From Streptomyces violaceusniger (GTDB lineage: Bacteria; Actinomycetota; Actinomycetes; Streptomycetales; Streptomycetaceae), in the NCBI GenBank assembly GCA_005405945.1, contig BJHW01000001.1, positions 434,001-498,000 of the forward strand: 64,000 bases of DNA, in the 5' to 3' direction. Made by a program: the position numbers and the translations under genes. The notes beneath the pieces are model-generated. The model made no database searches. It had not been told where the DNA came from and was given only the letters and a program-made list of their open reading frames with translations. Every line of letters starts with the position of its first letter. Within the stretch, counting starts at the first letter, position 1. Positions 35,611 through 49,300 of this stretch are shown here, piece after piece.

Positions 35611-36252
35611 TCCAGGACTGCCGTGGCCTGGTTCATCCCTGCCCCGCGACCGGGCCACGGGCACCGTCCGCAACACCCCGGCCACGAAGTCCCACGCGGC
35701 CCCTGTCCCGCTCGGAACTACGATTCCGGGTCGGGCCTGCAGCTTCTCCACGCAGGGCGCGCGGCGGTCTTGGCGTTGCGGCACGAGAACGCGGTGCTGC
35801 GCCGCCATCCATAAAGCCCCGCGAGACATTCCGGCGTTGCCCGCGAATCTTACGAGAGGTATTGACGCCGCTCACCGGTCCCCTACCATCCAGGTTGCTC
35901 GATACTTCGACCCTTGTTCGATATCGCGAACACAGCACAGCTGCTCCACTCGCACAGCAGGACACTTCCGGGCCACGCCCGCCGGAACGGCCGAGCCGCA
36001 AGGAGCCGCCTCATGCACATGCCATGGTCGCCTCAACCCTCCCGTCGTCACGCGCCAGCTGCCGCCACCGGCCGCGCCCAGGGCCCCACGGTGGTGAAGG
36101 TCAGCGGGTTGACCAGGGCAGCAACCGGCACCGGCCACGAGCTCAGGAGCGCGGCCCGTTCCGGGCAGCCGCATCCGGCTGCGCACGAACCCGTCCGGAC
36201 AGCCTCTGACGGGGCCAGCCGGAACCGCTTACTCAAGAATCAAGAGGTCCTC
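35611..36252. other. Intergenic region with a possible transposase scrap and the GH62 leader
   Basis: Between GH6 and GH62 I see no intact gene. The plus-strand piece at 35740-35811 (LLHAGRAAVLALRHENAVLR) resembles the N-terminus of IS-type transposase/integrase-core proteins but ends at once. A nearly symmetric element lies at 35915-35932. An open frame continues from there into GH62 but is not the gene start. Confidence 0.45.
35915..35932. promoter_or_regulatory. Inverted repeat TGTTCG-N6-CGAACA upstream of GH62
   Basis: The arms TGTTCG and CGAACA enclose ATATCG. The inner CGATATCG is itself a palindrome. It lies ~320 bases before the GH62 start, so it could be an operator only if the promoter is distant. 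Confidence 0.4.
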
Positions 36253-37275
36253 ATGCGCGGAGGAAGTTTCAACCGCAAACGTCTGTCTGTGATGCTCGGC
36301 GCCTCGGCTGCGGCCCTGGCCTCGTTGGCGGCCACGCTCGTCGCCAACCCGGCTCAGGCGGCCACCAGCGCGTGTTCTCTTCCGTCGACGTACCGGTGGA
36401 CGTCGACGGGTGTGTTGGCGCAGCCGGCGAACGGGTGGGTCTCACTGAAGGACTTCACCAACGTGGTGTACAACGGCAAGCACCTGGTCTACGCGTCGAA
36501 CGTGTCGGGGTCGTCTTACGGCTCGATGAGGTTCAGTCCCTTCACGAACTGGTCGGACATGGCGTCGGCCGGCCAGACCGGGATGGGCCAGGCCGCGGTG
36601 GCGCCCACGCTGTTCTACTTCGCGCCCAAGAACATCTGGGTGCTGGCGTACCAGTGGGGTGCGTGGCCCTTCATCTACCGCACGTCGAGCGACCCCACCA
36701 ACCCCAACGGCTGGTCCTCGCCGCAGCCGCTGTTCACCGGCAGCATCTCCGGCTCCGGCACCGGCCCGATCGACCAGACCCTGATCGGTGACGGGCAGAA
36801 CATGTACCTGTTCTTCGCCGGTGACAACGGCAAGATCTACCGCGCGAGCATGCCGATCGGGAACTTCCCGGGCAGCTTCGGCTCGTCGTACACGACCGTC
36901 ATGAGCGACTCGACGAACAACCTGTTCGAGGGGGTGCAGGTCTACAAGGTTCAGGACCAGAACCAGTACCTCATGATCGTGGAGGCGATGGGCGCGAAGG
37001 GGCGCTACTTCCGCTCGTTCACGGCCTCCAGCCTGAGCGGTTCGTGGACCCCGCAGGCCAGCAGCGAAAGCAACCCCTTCGCGGGCAAGGCCAACAGCGG
37101 TGCCACCTGGACCAACGACATCAGCCACGGTGACCTGGTCCGCAACAACCCCGACCAGACCATGACCATCGACCCCTGTAACCTGCAGTTCCTCTACCAG
37201 GGCAAGTCCCCCTCCGCCGGCGGCCCCTACGACCAACTGCCCTGGCGACCGGGTGTCCTTACCCTGCAGCGCTGA
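36253..37275 (+). CDS. Secreted GH62 alpha-L-arabinofuranosidase
   Basis: A 340-residue protein. The signal peptide (~1-38) contains a basic start [15 protein letters not shown] and ends PAQA-A. The GH62 five-blade propeller follows: [20 protein letters not shown] (Asp of the active site), [40 protein letters not shown] (catalytic Glu region) and [20 protein letters not shown] at the end. GH62 enzymes remove single arabinofuranose units from arabinoxylan or arabinan with inversion. There is no extra binding module. ATG 36253 has AAGAGG upstream; the frame open from 35914 is leader, not protein. Confidence 0.93.
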   Translation: MRGGSFNRKRLSVMLGASAAALASLAATLVANPAQAATSACSLPSTYRWTSTGVLAQPANGWVSLKDFTNVVYNGKHLVYASNVSGSSYGSMRFSPFTNWSDMASAGQTGMGQAAVAPTLFYFAPKNIWVLAYQWGAWPFIYRTSSDPTNPNGWSSPQPLFTGSISGSGTGPIDQTLIGDGQNMYLFFAGDNGKIYRASMPIGNFPGSFGSSYTTVMSDSTNNLFEGVQVYKVQDQNQYLMIVEAMGAKGRYFRSFTASSLSGSWTPQASSESNPFAGKANSGATWTNDISHGDLVRNNPDQTMTIDPCNLQFLYQGKSPSAGGPYDQLPWRPGVLTLQR

Positions 37276-37322
37276 CCTCGCGCATTCATCGGGTGGGCTG
37301 TCCGAGGCCTGATCACAAACGT

Positions 37323-37586
37323 GAGAAGTGCTTCTGACCTGCAACGATAGGGCTTGTAGAGAGTCCTGTTGGTTGCGGGGAAAGAAGCACTTCTCCGGTG
37401 ACCGAGCATGTCGGGTCATACCCGCGTGTCCGTGTCGAGGGCGACGGCCGTGGAGTGGTGCACGGCCTCGACGTGCTCGCCTGGATGCCCCTGCTCGACC
37501 TGACGGGCACCACCCGCCGGTGGACACCCCGCCGCCTGCGCGGATACCGCCTCGGGCGGTGGTCCGACCCGCGACGGGCCGGATAA
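37323..37586 (+). mobile_element. IS1380-family insertion sequence, left-end remnant
   Basis: GAGAAGTGCTTCT (37323-37335) and its exact complement AGAAGCACTTCTC (37383-37395) flank ~47 bases, like the subterminal structure of IS1380-type ends. Three bases later GTG 37398 opens VTEHVGSYPRVRVEGDGRGV, the start of an IS1380-type transposase, which soon degenerates (62 codons). The DDE core and right end are missing. Confidence 0.5.
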
Positions 37587-38572
37587 CCGAAATGGCCCCC
37601 GGAGAATCCGACGGATCGTCACGAAGATCACCACGGTCCGCACCATCAATCTGCCCCCGGGCTCCCGCACTCGTGGGGCATCTGCCCGGCCCCGAGTCTG
37701 GACCACGTGGGGCTGCTCGCCGACACTGTGTCACGGTGCGCTGCTGCAGCCTCAGCACTCGGTACATGCTCGCGCCTCGTGGGCGCACGAACTGCACATC
37801 GCATTCAGAGCGGTCCAGGACCGGGAAGTCTATAGCGGACACGCAGAACGGGTCCGCCAGGCAGCCACACTCTTCGACCCGGAAGTGCTCCAGCGGCTGC
37901 TCCGAGCCGCCAGGACAACCGCGGCAGCGCCCGTGCGCGCCAGGACCGAACGTGCTGCAACCCTTGCCCGACTCGACGAGATCTTCGCAGGAAGCGTCAA
38001 CGGCCTCCCGGTCGGCGACGCATCCAGCCCTCCCGCACCGTCCTTTGAGCGTCGGTCACCGACAACGGCGGATCTTCGGACCCGGACGACCGAGTTCGAC
38101 GCGGCCGGGACCGGTCCGCAGGACCGGGGGGTGAGGTGGTTGGCGCCAATCGTGCGCACCGGCCCATGAATCGCGCCAGCGACCGGAGCGAACACACGCG
38201 CTCGACACGGCGGCCGCCGCCGGGCGCGGGTTTCGGCATACCGCCACGGCGGCTGACCAGCGCAAAGGAAACATGGGATGGATCCGGTTCCGATTGAGGC
38301 AGACATGCCTATTGACAGTGTGAAGGACCGGTGGAATCACTATGGGACATGGGATGTCTGAGAGTTCTCTGTGGATGCTTTCGGGCGCCCTCATTCCAAG
38401 GAAGGGTCACCATGACCTCATCCGGATCGCACCCTCGCCCGAACGCACTGGCGGCAACGCCAACAGGAACGCCCGGGCCCCGCCGGCCATGCCGGTGGCA
38501 GCGGCCCCGAGTGTTTCCTCCCGGACGGACACGGCACTCTCTGTCCCCTTCCTCACATATTCAAGGAGCAGA
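37587..38572. other. Intergenic region upstream of the GH54 operon, no intact gene
   Basis: Almost 1 kb. A plus-strand frame near 37760-37980 reads protein-like (AHELHIAFRAVQDREVYSGH, then FDPEVLQRLLRAARTT) but has no start and no family I recognise; it may be a relic. The last 300 bases must hold the promoter of the GH54-GH29 operon; TTGACA occurs at 38312-38317. No CebR or CGAACCGGTTCG box is present. Confidence 0.45.
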
Positions 38573-40084
38573 ATGCAGCTTTCATCTGTTGCGCTCCGGA
38601 GCCCTGTGGCTCGTGGACCACGCTTACCGGCGGCCGCCGCCGTATGCGTGATGGCATCGCTGTCCATGTTGCCGGCGACCGCGCCGACATGGGCGGCATC
38701 GATGCCGGCGGTTACGGCCCCCCTGGTGAGCTCGGCGTCGGGGCGGTGTCTGGACGTCGAGGGCAACGTCGGCACGCCGGGAACGGCGTTGGACATCTGG
38801 GACTGCAACGACCAGGCGAATCAGGCGTTCGAGTTCACGTCGGCGGGTGAGCTGAGGACGATGAACGGCACCCGGTGCGTGGACGCCCACGACAGCCAGG
38901 CGGCTCCGGGAACTCCGCTGATCATTTGGTCGTGCGACGGGCGGTCGACCCAGATGTGGCGGCAGAACTCCGACGGGTCCATCACCGGTGCCCAGTCCGG
39001 CTTATGCCTGGACGTCAACGGGGCGGGCACCAGCAACGGCACCGCGGTCATCCTGTGGACCTGCAATGGTCAAAGCAACCAGAAGTGGAGCACACCGACA
39101 GCTCCGCCCGGGTCCGGCGGGTCCGGCCCGTGCGACATCTACTCCGAGGGCGGTACGCCGTGCGTGGCCGCGCACAGCACGGTGCGGGCGCTCTACGGTT
39201 CGTACAGCGGCAGCCTCTACCAGGTCAGGCGCTCCTCGGACAACGCGACCAGGGACATCGGCGTGCTGGCGCCCGGCGGCTTCGCCAACGCCGCTGCGCA
39301 GGACTCGTTCTGCGCGGGTACCTCGTGCGTGATCACGGCGGTCCACGACCAGTCCGGACACGGCAACGACCTGTGGTACCAGGGATCGGCCCAGGTCCCG
39401 GGGTCGAGTCAGAGCAGCCCCGCGAAAGCGACCTCCGAGTCGCTGACCGCCGGGGGCACCAAGGCGTACTCGCTGTACATCAACCCCGGGAACAGCTACT
39501 GGCGGGACGGTCACCTGACGGGCGTGCCGACCGGTGCCGCACCCGAAGGGGCGTACATGGTGACCAGCGGCACCCACGTCAACAGCGGCTGCTGCTTCGA
39601 CTACGGCAACAGTGAGACGGACAGGAAGGCCGACGCCGCCGGGGCGATGGACGCGATCAACTTCGGCACCGAGTGCTGGTTCGGCGGCTGCTCGGGAAGC
39701 GGTCCCTGGGTGCAGGCCGATCTCGAATGGGGCCTGTATTCCGGAGGCAGCCAGTCCTGGAACACCAACCAGCGGGCCTTCTCCAACAAGTTCGTCACCG
39801 CGATGCTCAAGAACAACGGAACGTCGAGATTCGCCCTCAAGGGCGGCAACGCGCAATCCGGTGGCCTGACCACCTTGTGGAACGGCGGGCTTCCCAGCGG
39901 TTACAGCCCCATGAAGAAACAAGGAGCCATCGTCCTGGGAAGCGGCGGCGACTGCTGCAAGCCCGGCGGCGGGGCCAACCTGAGCGCCGGCACCTTCTAC
40001 GAAGGAGCCATCGTCGCCGGCTACCCCTCCGATGCGACCGACAACGCGGTACAGACCAACGTCACGGCGGCCGGCTACCGCTGA
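38573..40084 (+). CDS. Secreted ricin-lectin / GH54 alpha-L-arabinofuranosidase
   Basis: A 503-residue protein; ATG 38573 has AAGGAG upstream. A signal peptide (~1-42) is followed by a ricin-B trefoil (~45-178) with repeated Q-x-W-type ends (STQMW, SNQKW) and CLDV blocks, a Ser/Gly linker, and the GH54 catalytic domain (~188-503): GPCDIYSEGGTPCVAAHSTV, QSGHGNDLWYQGSAQ, GCCFDYGNSETD and GYSPMKKQGAIVLGSGGDCC. GH54 removes arabinofuranose side groups with retention. Fungal relatives carry a C-terminal CBM42; here an N-terminal ricin module replaces it. It is the first gene of a four-gene secreted operon. Confidence 0.92.
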   Translation: MQLSSVALRSPVARGPRLPAAAAVCVMASLSMLPATAPTWAASMPAVTAPLVSSASGRCLDVEGNVGTPGTALDIWDCNDQANQAFEFTSAGELRTMNGTRCVDAHDSQAAPGTPLIIWSCDGRSTQMWRQNSDGSITGAQSGLCLDVNGAGTSNGTAVILWTCNGQSNQKWSTPTAPPGSGGSGPCDIYSEGGTPCVAAHSTVRALYGSYSGSLYQVRRSSDNATRDIGVLAPGGFANAAAQDSFCAGTSCVITAVHDQSGHGNDLWYQGSAQVPGSSQSSPAKATSESLTAGGTKAYSLYINPGNSYWRDGHLTGVPTGAAPEGAYMVTSGTHVNSGCCFDYGNSETDRKADAAGAMDAINFGTECWFGGCSGSGPWVQADLEWGLYSGGSQSWNTNQRAFSNKFVTAMLKNNGTSRFALKGGNAQSGGLTTLWNGGLPSGYSPMKKQGAIVLGSGGDCCKPGGGANLSAGTFYEGAIVAGYPSDATDNAVQTNVTAAGYR

Positions 40085-40163
40085 GCTTTTCATATCCGCG
40101 GGAGGCGGCCCCCGTCCAGCACACGCGCCGCAACGCAGCGGCGCCCCACCGCAGGAGGATCGG

Positions 40164-41653
40164 ATGAGGACGAGAGCGAGACCCGGCCGTCTGACACTGG
40201 TGGCCGGCATCGTCCTGGCACTCGTGCTGCCGCTGCTGGCGACGGACACGAGCCAGGCCGCCTCGGCCACGTCGCTGAGTGTGAACCTGGCGTCGGCGCG
40301 GGGGCCGTCGACCGGCGTGGGGGAGGGGTTCCTCTACGGCTTCAGCGAAGACGGCAGCCGGCCGGCGGACCAGTTCATCCAGCCGCTGGGGATCAACGCC
40401 TTCCGCGGCGGCGGATGGTTCTCCGGCGGCTGGATCAAGGACGGCTACCAGTACGGCTCGGCCACCCGGGCCGACGTCGACTCGATCATCGCACAGGCGA
40501 AACGGCTCACCCGGCCCCCTACCACGCGCAGTACCAGGTGCTCGTCAGCGACATCTACGGCGCGAACGGCGGCCAGCCGTCGAACACGAGGTACCCGTGC
40601 GACAACGGTGACTGCTCCAACTGGGTCGGCTTCATCGATTCCACCGTGGGAGCGCTACAGGCTTCGGGGCTCACCTTCTCCTACGACATCTGGAACGAGC
40701 CCGACATCTCCGCGTTCTGGACCCGGGGCGTCAACAGCGCCCAGTACTTCCAGATGTGGGACACCGCCTACCGGGAGATCCGGCGCATCGCCCCCGGGGC
40801 GCGGATCGTCGGCCCGTCATTCGCGTTCACCCCGGAGCGCAACCCGGGTCAATGGCGGACCTGGCTCACGCATGTGAAGGCGGCCGGGACGGTGCCGGAC
40901 ATGATCGCCAACCACAACGAGGGCGATGTCGACGACCCGGTCACCGTCGCGCGGGCCCTGAACGGCGCCCTGACCGCGGCGGGCATCGGCCCGCTGCCGC
41001 TGTCCTCCAACGAGTACCAGCCGGCCGACCGGCAGACCGCCGGGGTGACCGCCTGGTACCTGGCGCGGTTCGCGCAGTCCGGGTACACCAACGCGATGCG
41101 CGGCAACTGGGTGTGCTGCGTCACCCCGAACCTGACCGGAGTCCTCACCCAGAGCGGGGGCAGCTGGCAGCCGACCGGCAACTGGTGGGCGCTTCGGGAC
41201 TACGCCGACATGACCGGCACCCTCGTGGACACCTCCGGCCAGGTCGGCTCGACGGCGATCTCGGCCTCCGTGGACTCCTCCGCCAAGCGAGCGGTGGCGA
41301 TCATCGGCGACTCCAACGGATACACCGGCGCCGCGTCCGTGACGTTCAACGGGCTGGCGTCCCTGCCCTGGCTCGCGAACGACGGCGGCGTGCACATCAC
41401 CGTGCACCGCATCCCCGACCGGGCACCGCTCGGTGCCCCGCAGATCGTGTACGACCAGAACGTGAGCGCCTCGGGCGGCTCGATCACCGTGCCGTTCACG
41501 TTCCAGGACTCGCACGACGCGTTCGCCGTCTATCTGACACCCGCCTCGTCCAGCGGCGGCGGCTTCCCGAACGGCTGCCACCAACTCGTGGTCGCCGGCG
41601 ACAACGTGTGCACGGACGTGTCCGGCACGAACCAAGACCTCATCCTCCGCTGA
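40164..41653 (+). pseudogene. Secreted clan GH-A-type glycoside hydrolase (GH39-like), one frame break
   Basis: ATG 40164 (MRTRARPGRLTLVAG; GCAGGAGGA upstream) begins a signal peptide ending SQA-A. The frame breaks near 40510, where CGGCCCCCTACC needs one more C, and continues to 41653. The barrel shows FSYDIWNEPDISAFW with the likely acid/base Glu and LPLSSNEYQPADRQTAGVTA with the likely nucleophile Glu, typical of retaining clan-A enzymes. The exact family is uncertain; GH39-like is my best reading. The end, GCHQLVVAGDNVCTDVSG, looks like the start of another lectin module that is cut short. It lies between GH54 and GH59 in one operon. Confidence 0.75.
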
Positions 41654-41663
41654 CCGCGGCTGA

Positions 41664-44213
<2,550 letters not shown>

Positions 44214-44283
44214 TCCGGTGACCGCTGACGATCACCGACTCCCGCATGCATCACCTCCGTCATCTCCCGCGAGAGGCCCCCAC

Positions 44284-46266
44284 ATGTCTTCCTCTTCCCT
44301 GCCACTCAGCCGACGCAGACTGCTGGCGGCGGCCGGCGCGGCCACGGCCTTCGGCCTGCTGCGGTTCGCCCCCGAGGCCGCCGCGACCGACGGCCCCGGA
44401 AGCTACACCCCGAGCTGGTCCTCCGTGGACCAGCATCCTCCGGCCCCGGCCTGGTTCCAGGACGGCAAGTTCGGCATCTACTACCACTGGGGCGTCTTCA
44501 GCGTCCCCGCGTTCGGGAACGAGTGGTATCCGCGCAACATGTACATCGGCGGCTCGGCCGAGAACCGCCACCACATCGACACCTACGGCGACCCCTCGGC
44601 CTGGCCGTACCACAACTTCATCGACGGTGCCCGTGACAAGGCCGGCAACCGCGTGCAGTTCGCCCCCAAACTCGCCTCCCAGGGCGGCAACTTCGACCCG
44701 GACGCCTGGGCGCGGCTGTTCAAGGCCGCGGGTGCCAGGTTCGCCGGCCCGGTCGCCGAACACCACGACGGCTTCTCCATGTGGAACAGCCGCTCCAACC
44801 CGTGGAACTCGGTCCAGCGCGGCCCCAAGCTCGATCTCGTGGGACTGCACGCGCAGGCCATCCGCGGGCAGGGGCTGAAGTTCATGACCGCGCTGCACCA
44901 CGCCTATCACTTCAACGGCTACTACGACCACGTGCCGAACCAGTCGGACCCGGCGCTGCGCATCCTCTACGGCCAGCAGGGTTCGGCCGCGGAGAACACG
45001 CTCTGGTACGACAAGCTGATCGAGATCGTCGACGGTTACCAGCCGGACCTGGTCTATCAGGACTTCGATCTGAACCTGGTGCAGGAGTCCTACCGGCTCC
45101 AGTTCCTCGCGCACTACTACAACCAGGCGGTCTCATGGGACAAGGACGTGGTCGCGACCTACAAGGACGGCTTCAACAACAAGGGTGAGGTCTTCGACTT
45201 CGAGCGCGGTGGCCCGGCAGGGCTGCTCACCCCCTACTGGCTGACCGACGACAGCATCTCCTCCTCCAGCTGGTGCTACACGGTGGGCATCGGCTACTAC
45301 TCGACGCAGGCACTGCTCCACTCGCTGATCGACCGGGTCAGCAAGGGCGGCAGCATGCTGCTGAACATCGCTCCGATGGCCGACGGCACCATCCCCTCCG
45401 GGCAGCAGTCCATCCTGCTCGCCATGGGCGACTGGCTCGGCCGCTTCGGAGAGGCGGTCTACTCCACCCGCTCCTGGGCCAGTTACGGCGAGGGCCCCAC
45501 CAAGATGGGCGGCGGCTCGTTCAGCGGACCGGTGGCCGGCAAACCGGCGGACGTCCGGTTCACCCGCAGCCGGGACAACAAGGTCCTCTACGCCACCGCG
45601 CTGGGCTGGCAGGGCGGCACCATGACCATCACGACGCTGAACTCGAACCAGATCAACCTCAGCAGCCTGACGGGCGCGCAACTGCTGAACAACACGGCCG
45701 GCACCTACATCGACCTGCCCGCGCCGAACCAGGACGCTTCCGGCCTGCACCTCACCATGCCCTCGTCCAACCCGCCGTTCGCCGCCCTGGCCTACACGGT
45801 CAAGCTCACCTTCTCCGGTGAGATCCCCGTCCTGGGCGCGCCGGGCGGCTCCACCACCTGGGTGAAGATCGCCAACGTGACCAGCGGACTGGTGCTCGAC
45901 AGCGGGGGCAACGTCGCCTCCGGCTCCAACCTCAAGCAGTGGAACTACGACGGCAGCACGAACCTGCAGTGGCAGCTGATCGACCTCGGCAACGGCTACT
46001 ACCGCATCGTGAACCGCACCAACGGCATGGCCGCCGACAGCTGGGGCAACTCCGCCAACGGCGCTCCCGCCCGCCAGGAGGTCTGGAACGGCGGCAACAA
46101 CCAGCAGTGGTCGCTGGGCAGCCTCGGCGGCAACCGCTATCAGATCATCAATCGGGCCACCGGCACCGCCCTTGACGGCAGTGGCAGCACCACGGCCGGC
46201 TCGACCACGGTGATGTGGACTCCGAACTCCAGCACCAACAACGAATGGACCATCACCGGCGTCTGA
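44284..46266 (+). CDS. Secreted GH29 alpha-L-fucosidase with ricin-type lectin
   Basis: A 660-residue protein. The N-terminus LPLSRRRLLAAAGAATAF is a twin-arginine signal. The GH29 domain (~40-390) has FGIYYHWGVFSVPAFGNEWY, AEHHDGFSMWNS, and LVYQDFDLNLV with the nucleophile Asp, then SKGGSMLLNIAPMADGTIP. A beta domain follows, then a ricin-like module (~525-660; QWQL, QQWSL, NEWTI repeats). GH29 removes terminal alpha-L-fucose with retention. It is the last gene of the operon, with a hairpin terminator 12 bases after its stop. It is the only one of the four whose signal looks Tat-type. Confidence 0.93.
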   Translation: MSSSSLPLSRRRLLAAAGAATAFGLLRFAPEAAATDGPGSYTPSWSSVDQHPPAPAWFQDGKFGIYYHWGVFSVPAFGNEWYPRNMYIGGSAENRHHIDTYGDPSAWPYHNFIDGARDKAGNRVQFAPKLASQGGNFDPDAWARLFKAAGARFAGPVAEHHDGFSMWNSRSNPWNSVQRGPKLDLVGLHAQAIRGQGLKFMTALHHAYHFNGYYDHVPNQSDPALRILYGQQGSAAENTLWYDKLIEIVDGYQPDLVYQDFDLNLVQESYRLQFLAHYYNQAVSWDKDVVATYKDGFNNKGEVFDFERGGPAGLLTPYWLTDDSISSSSWCYTVGIGYYSTQALLHSLIDRVSKGGSMLLNIAPMADGTIPSGQQSILLAMGDWLGRFGEAVYSTRSWASYGEGPTKMGGGSFSGPVAGKPADVRFTRSRDNKVLYATALGWQGGTMTITTLNSNQINLSSLTGAQLLNNTAGTYIDLPAPNQDASGLHLTMPSSNPPFAALAYTVKLTFSGEIPVLGAPGGSTTWVKIANVTSGLVLDSGGNVASGSNLKQWNYDGSTNLQWQLIDLGNGYYRIVNRTNGMAADSWGNSANGAPARQEVWNGGNNQQWSLGSLGGNRYQIINRATGTALDGSGSTTAGSTTVMWTPNSSTNNEWTITGV

Positions 46267-46277
46267 GCCGTCCCACA

Positions 46278-46321
46278 GGCAGTGCGGCCCGCTCCGCTTC
46301 CAGAGCCCGAGCCGCACTGCC
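46278..46321. terminator. Hairpin between convergent GH29 and LamG/clan-A genes
   Basis: GGCAGTGCGGC (46278-46288) pairs exactly with 46311-46321 across 22 bases. It lies between two convergent genes and can stop transcription from both sides. Confidence 0.7.
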
Positions 46322-46338
46322 GCCCTGTGCTGATCACT

Positions 46339-49300
46339 TCATCGCACCTCCCGCGCGTACGGCGCGACGGTGATCCGGTCGATCAGCGGGGCGTAGCGGG
46401 AGCGGAGCAGCACTCCGGGGAAGGTGTCCGAGGCGTAGGTGGTGCCGTCGAAGTTCGGCAGTTCCTCGGAGCGGAAGGTGATCGGGTTCTGCCCCTTCCT
46501 GAGGTGGACGGGGACGGTCAGCTCCCAGAAGTTGTCCTGGTGGAAGGTGTGGGGGAAGCTGACGCGCCGCATCTCGACGCCGCCCACGGTGATGTCGGCG
46601 TGGCGTGCGAGCGGGTCCGGGTTGTAGTGGGTGGCTTCGGACTGCTCGGGATTGGAGTAACGGATGCGCAGCGCGTACAGACCGGCCTTGTCCGCGGCGA
46701 CCGTGAACGTCGCCGTGTTGCCGTTGCCCGGATCGCCACCTATCCCGGTGATCGCTGTGCCGTCAGTGGCCAGGGGCAGTGAGGTCAGCGTGGCCGAGCC
46801 CGCGAGCTTGGCGTCCTGCGCCTCGTACGTACGCGCCTTCAGCCTGCCGGCGCCGGGTGTGACGGTAAGGCGGTCGACGAGGGTGGTGGACGAACCGCCG
46901 GTCACCGTCACCTTGTTGACGCCACCCGAGAGGGAGACGGCCACGCTGCCTGTGCCCTTGCCCAGGCGCAGGACCTCGTACCCGTTGACGGAGAGCCGTG
47001 CGTCCGCGCCGCCGAGAGTGTCGACCCTGAGGGTGGCCTCGCGGTCGGCGGGCGAGTAGACCCAGAAGGTGGCGGTCTGATCCTTGGCGAGCCGGACCGC
47101 CCCCGAGCCGGTGGCAGGGGTTTTGGCCCGCCCGAGAAGGTTGTACACGGGCTGTGCCCCGCCGGCTGTCCAGGCCAGCTCGCCCTCGTACACCTGGGTG
47201 GCGGCCGAAGTCCCGGGGAGGGAGAGGGTGAGGCGGTCGACGATGGCGTCGCCCTTGGTGGCGCGCGTACCGTCGGCGCTCTTCGCGGCAAGTGTGAGGG
47301 TGTGCTTGCCCTTGGTGAGGTGGACCTCGGTGTCGGTGTGGTCCCAGACCACCCACTTGTAGCCGAGCGGGAGGTACAGTTCCCGCTCACCGTCGGCCTT
47401 TCCGTCCACGCGCAGGAAGACGTTGGTGGGGCCCTGTTCCCTCACCTTGTCGAAGGTGTTGAGGGAGTTGGCGAAGACCGCCAGGTCGTAAGTGCCGTCC
47501 TTGGGGACGTCCACGGTGAAATCGAGCGTGACGTCCGAGCCGGTGCGCAGGCCGCCGACATCGTAGCCGCCGGAGGTGTAGAACTTCGACACGTCGCGCG
47601 GCGAACCCTCCGGGCCGTTCCTGGAGTAGCCGGACCCGGTGTGAGCGGCGTCCTCCGCCTCGTACGACGCCTGCCAGCGCACGGGCGGGGACTGCCTGCC
47701 CTTCGCCTTCCCGGCCGGGCTGAGGACGATCTCGTACGCCGAGGACTCCTTCAGCTTCGGCAGCTCGCCGCCACCGAAATCGACCAGGACCGTGCCGTCG
47801 TCACCGACCTTCAGGTCCCGTTCACCGAGGAGCCTCGGGCCGGAGGAATCGCCTACCTGACCGCTCCACTCGATCTCCCGCACCCAGGCGTGCACACGGT
47901 CCCCGAAGACCTTCTTCGGGACACCCGCGAAGGAGATGTGGCCCTCGCCGGTGGACCCGCCGAAGAGCAGCCGGGCCTGCCGCTTGTTCTCATCCAGCGT
48001 GGCGACGCCCTGCATGGTGTAGTTCTCGCCGGGGAAGGGCGGGCTCACCTCCACGGTGTGTCCGCTCATCGAGGCGTACGAGTGCAGCAGCCACCACTGA
48101 CCGTTTCCCCGGTTGGCCTGTACCGCGGAGTCGGAGAGGTTGCCGTCGATGTTCCAGTACGCGATATCGGCGTCCACCTTGGACTCCTCGATCGCGGACA
48201 CCCACTGGATCATCTGGCCGGGGACGGAGGTGTGGTAGTTGAAGGCGTACTCGTTGATGTTGACCGGGAGCTGAGTGCCCTCCTCGTCGGTGTCCTGGAA
48301 CAGCTCCTTCTCCCACGTCCGGTACCTGGTGACGCTCTCGCGCACCGCCTCGGGGTGGCTGAGTTCGTGCCAGGTGACCACGTCGGGGAGGGTGCCGGCG
48401 GTCAGAGTATGGGTGAGGAAGCCCTTGACCTGGTCGTACAGGACGCTGGTGTTGGGGCCGGCGACGCGGGCACCGGGCATCTTGCCCTTGATGAGCTTGT
48501 AGACGTCGTCCCAGGCCGCGAAGAAGTCGTCCGGGTCGCTCAGCCAGCTGACCTTGTTGTAGCTCCACTCGCCGGTGCCGAACATGTTTCCCTCCGGCTC
48601 GTTGAACGGCACGAAGACGATGTGGTCCTGGTACTCCTTCGGCAGTTTCAGCGCCTGGTCGACCTGGTCGGCGAGCTTCTCCTGGTAGAGCTCGAGCTTC
48701 TGCCCGGGGGTGTCGCCCGGCCACTCGTAGGGGAAGCCGCGGTGGATGTCGGTCATGTAGATGTACACGTCGCCGCCGGTGGAGTCGGCCAGCGGTCGGA
48801 CCACCTCCAGCGCGTCGGCACCGGGGTGCTGCGGGCCGTCCTGCGCCTTCGTGGAGACGGTGCGCAGGCCCATGCCCTCGATGAGGTTGCTGGTGGGGAC
48901 GTCCGGTCCGTACACGCCGTAGAGGGTGCCGGAGGCTCCGCCGTGGAACGTGCCGGTGTCCGAGCCGAGGTCGACATCGAGCTGTCCCTCACGGACCACC
49001 GTGACGGTCGCATTCACGGCGCGCCCGGCTGCCGTTCCCGCCACCGTGAACGTGCCCGGCCTGGCGTACTTCTCGGGCCGTACGGCGTCCCAGGCGATCG
49101 GCGTGCCGCGGTCGTAGCCGTCGGAGAAGGAGGAGCGGACGACCGCGGGGAGGGTCGGGGCCGTCCCGGTCGCCGTACGGACGTCGAAGCCAGTCCGCGA
49201 GAGCCGCTGGAACACGGGCACCTTGCCGACCGTACCGGCCACCTGATGGGCGCTGAGCGCCGCGTGCCACACGGTGAAGTCGTCGATGGCGCCCTTGAAC

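Noticed and set aside
40415..40510. Separate start for the second half of the clan-A hydrolase
   Set aside because: The region before the break is in the wrong frame there; the conserved protein is continuous only when one base is added near 40510.
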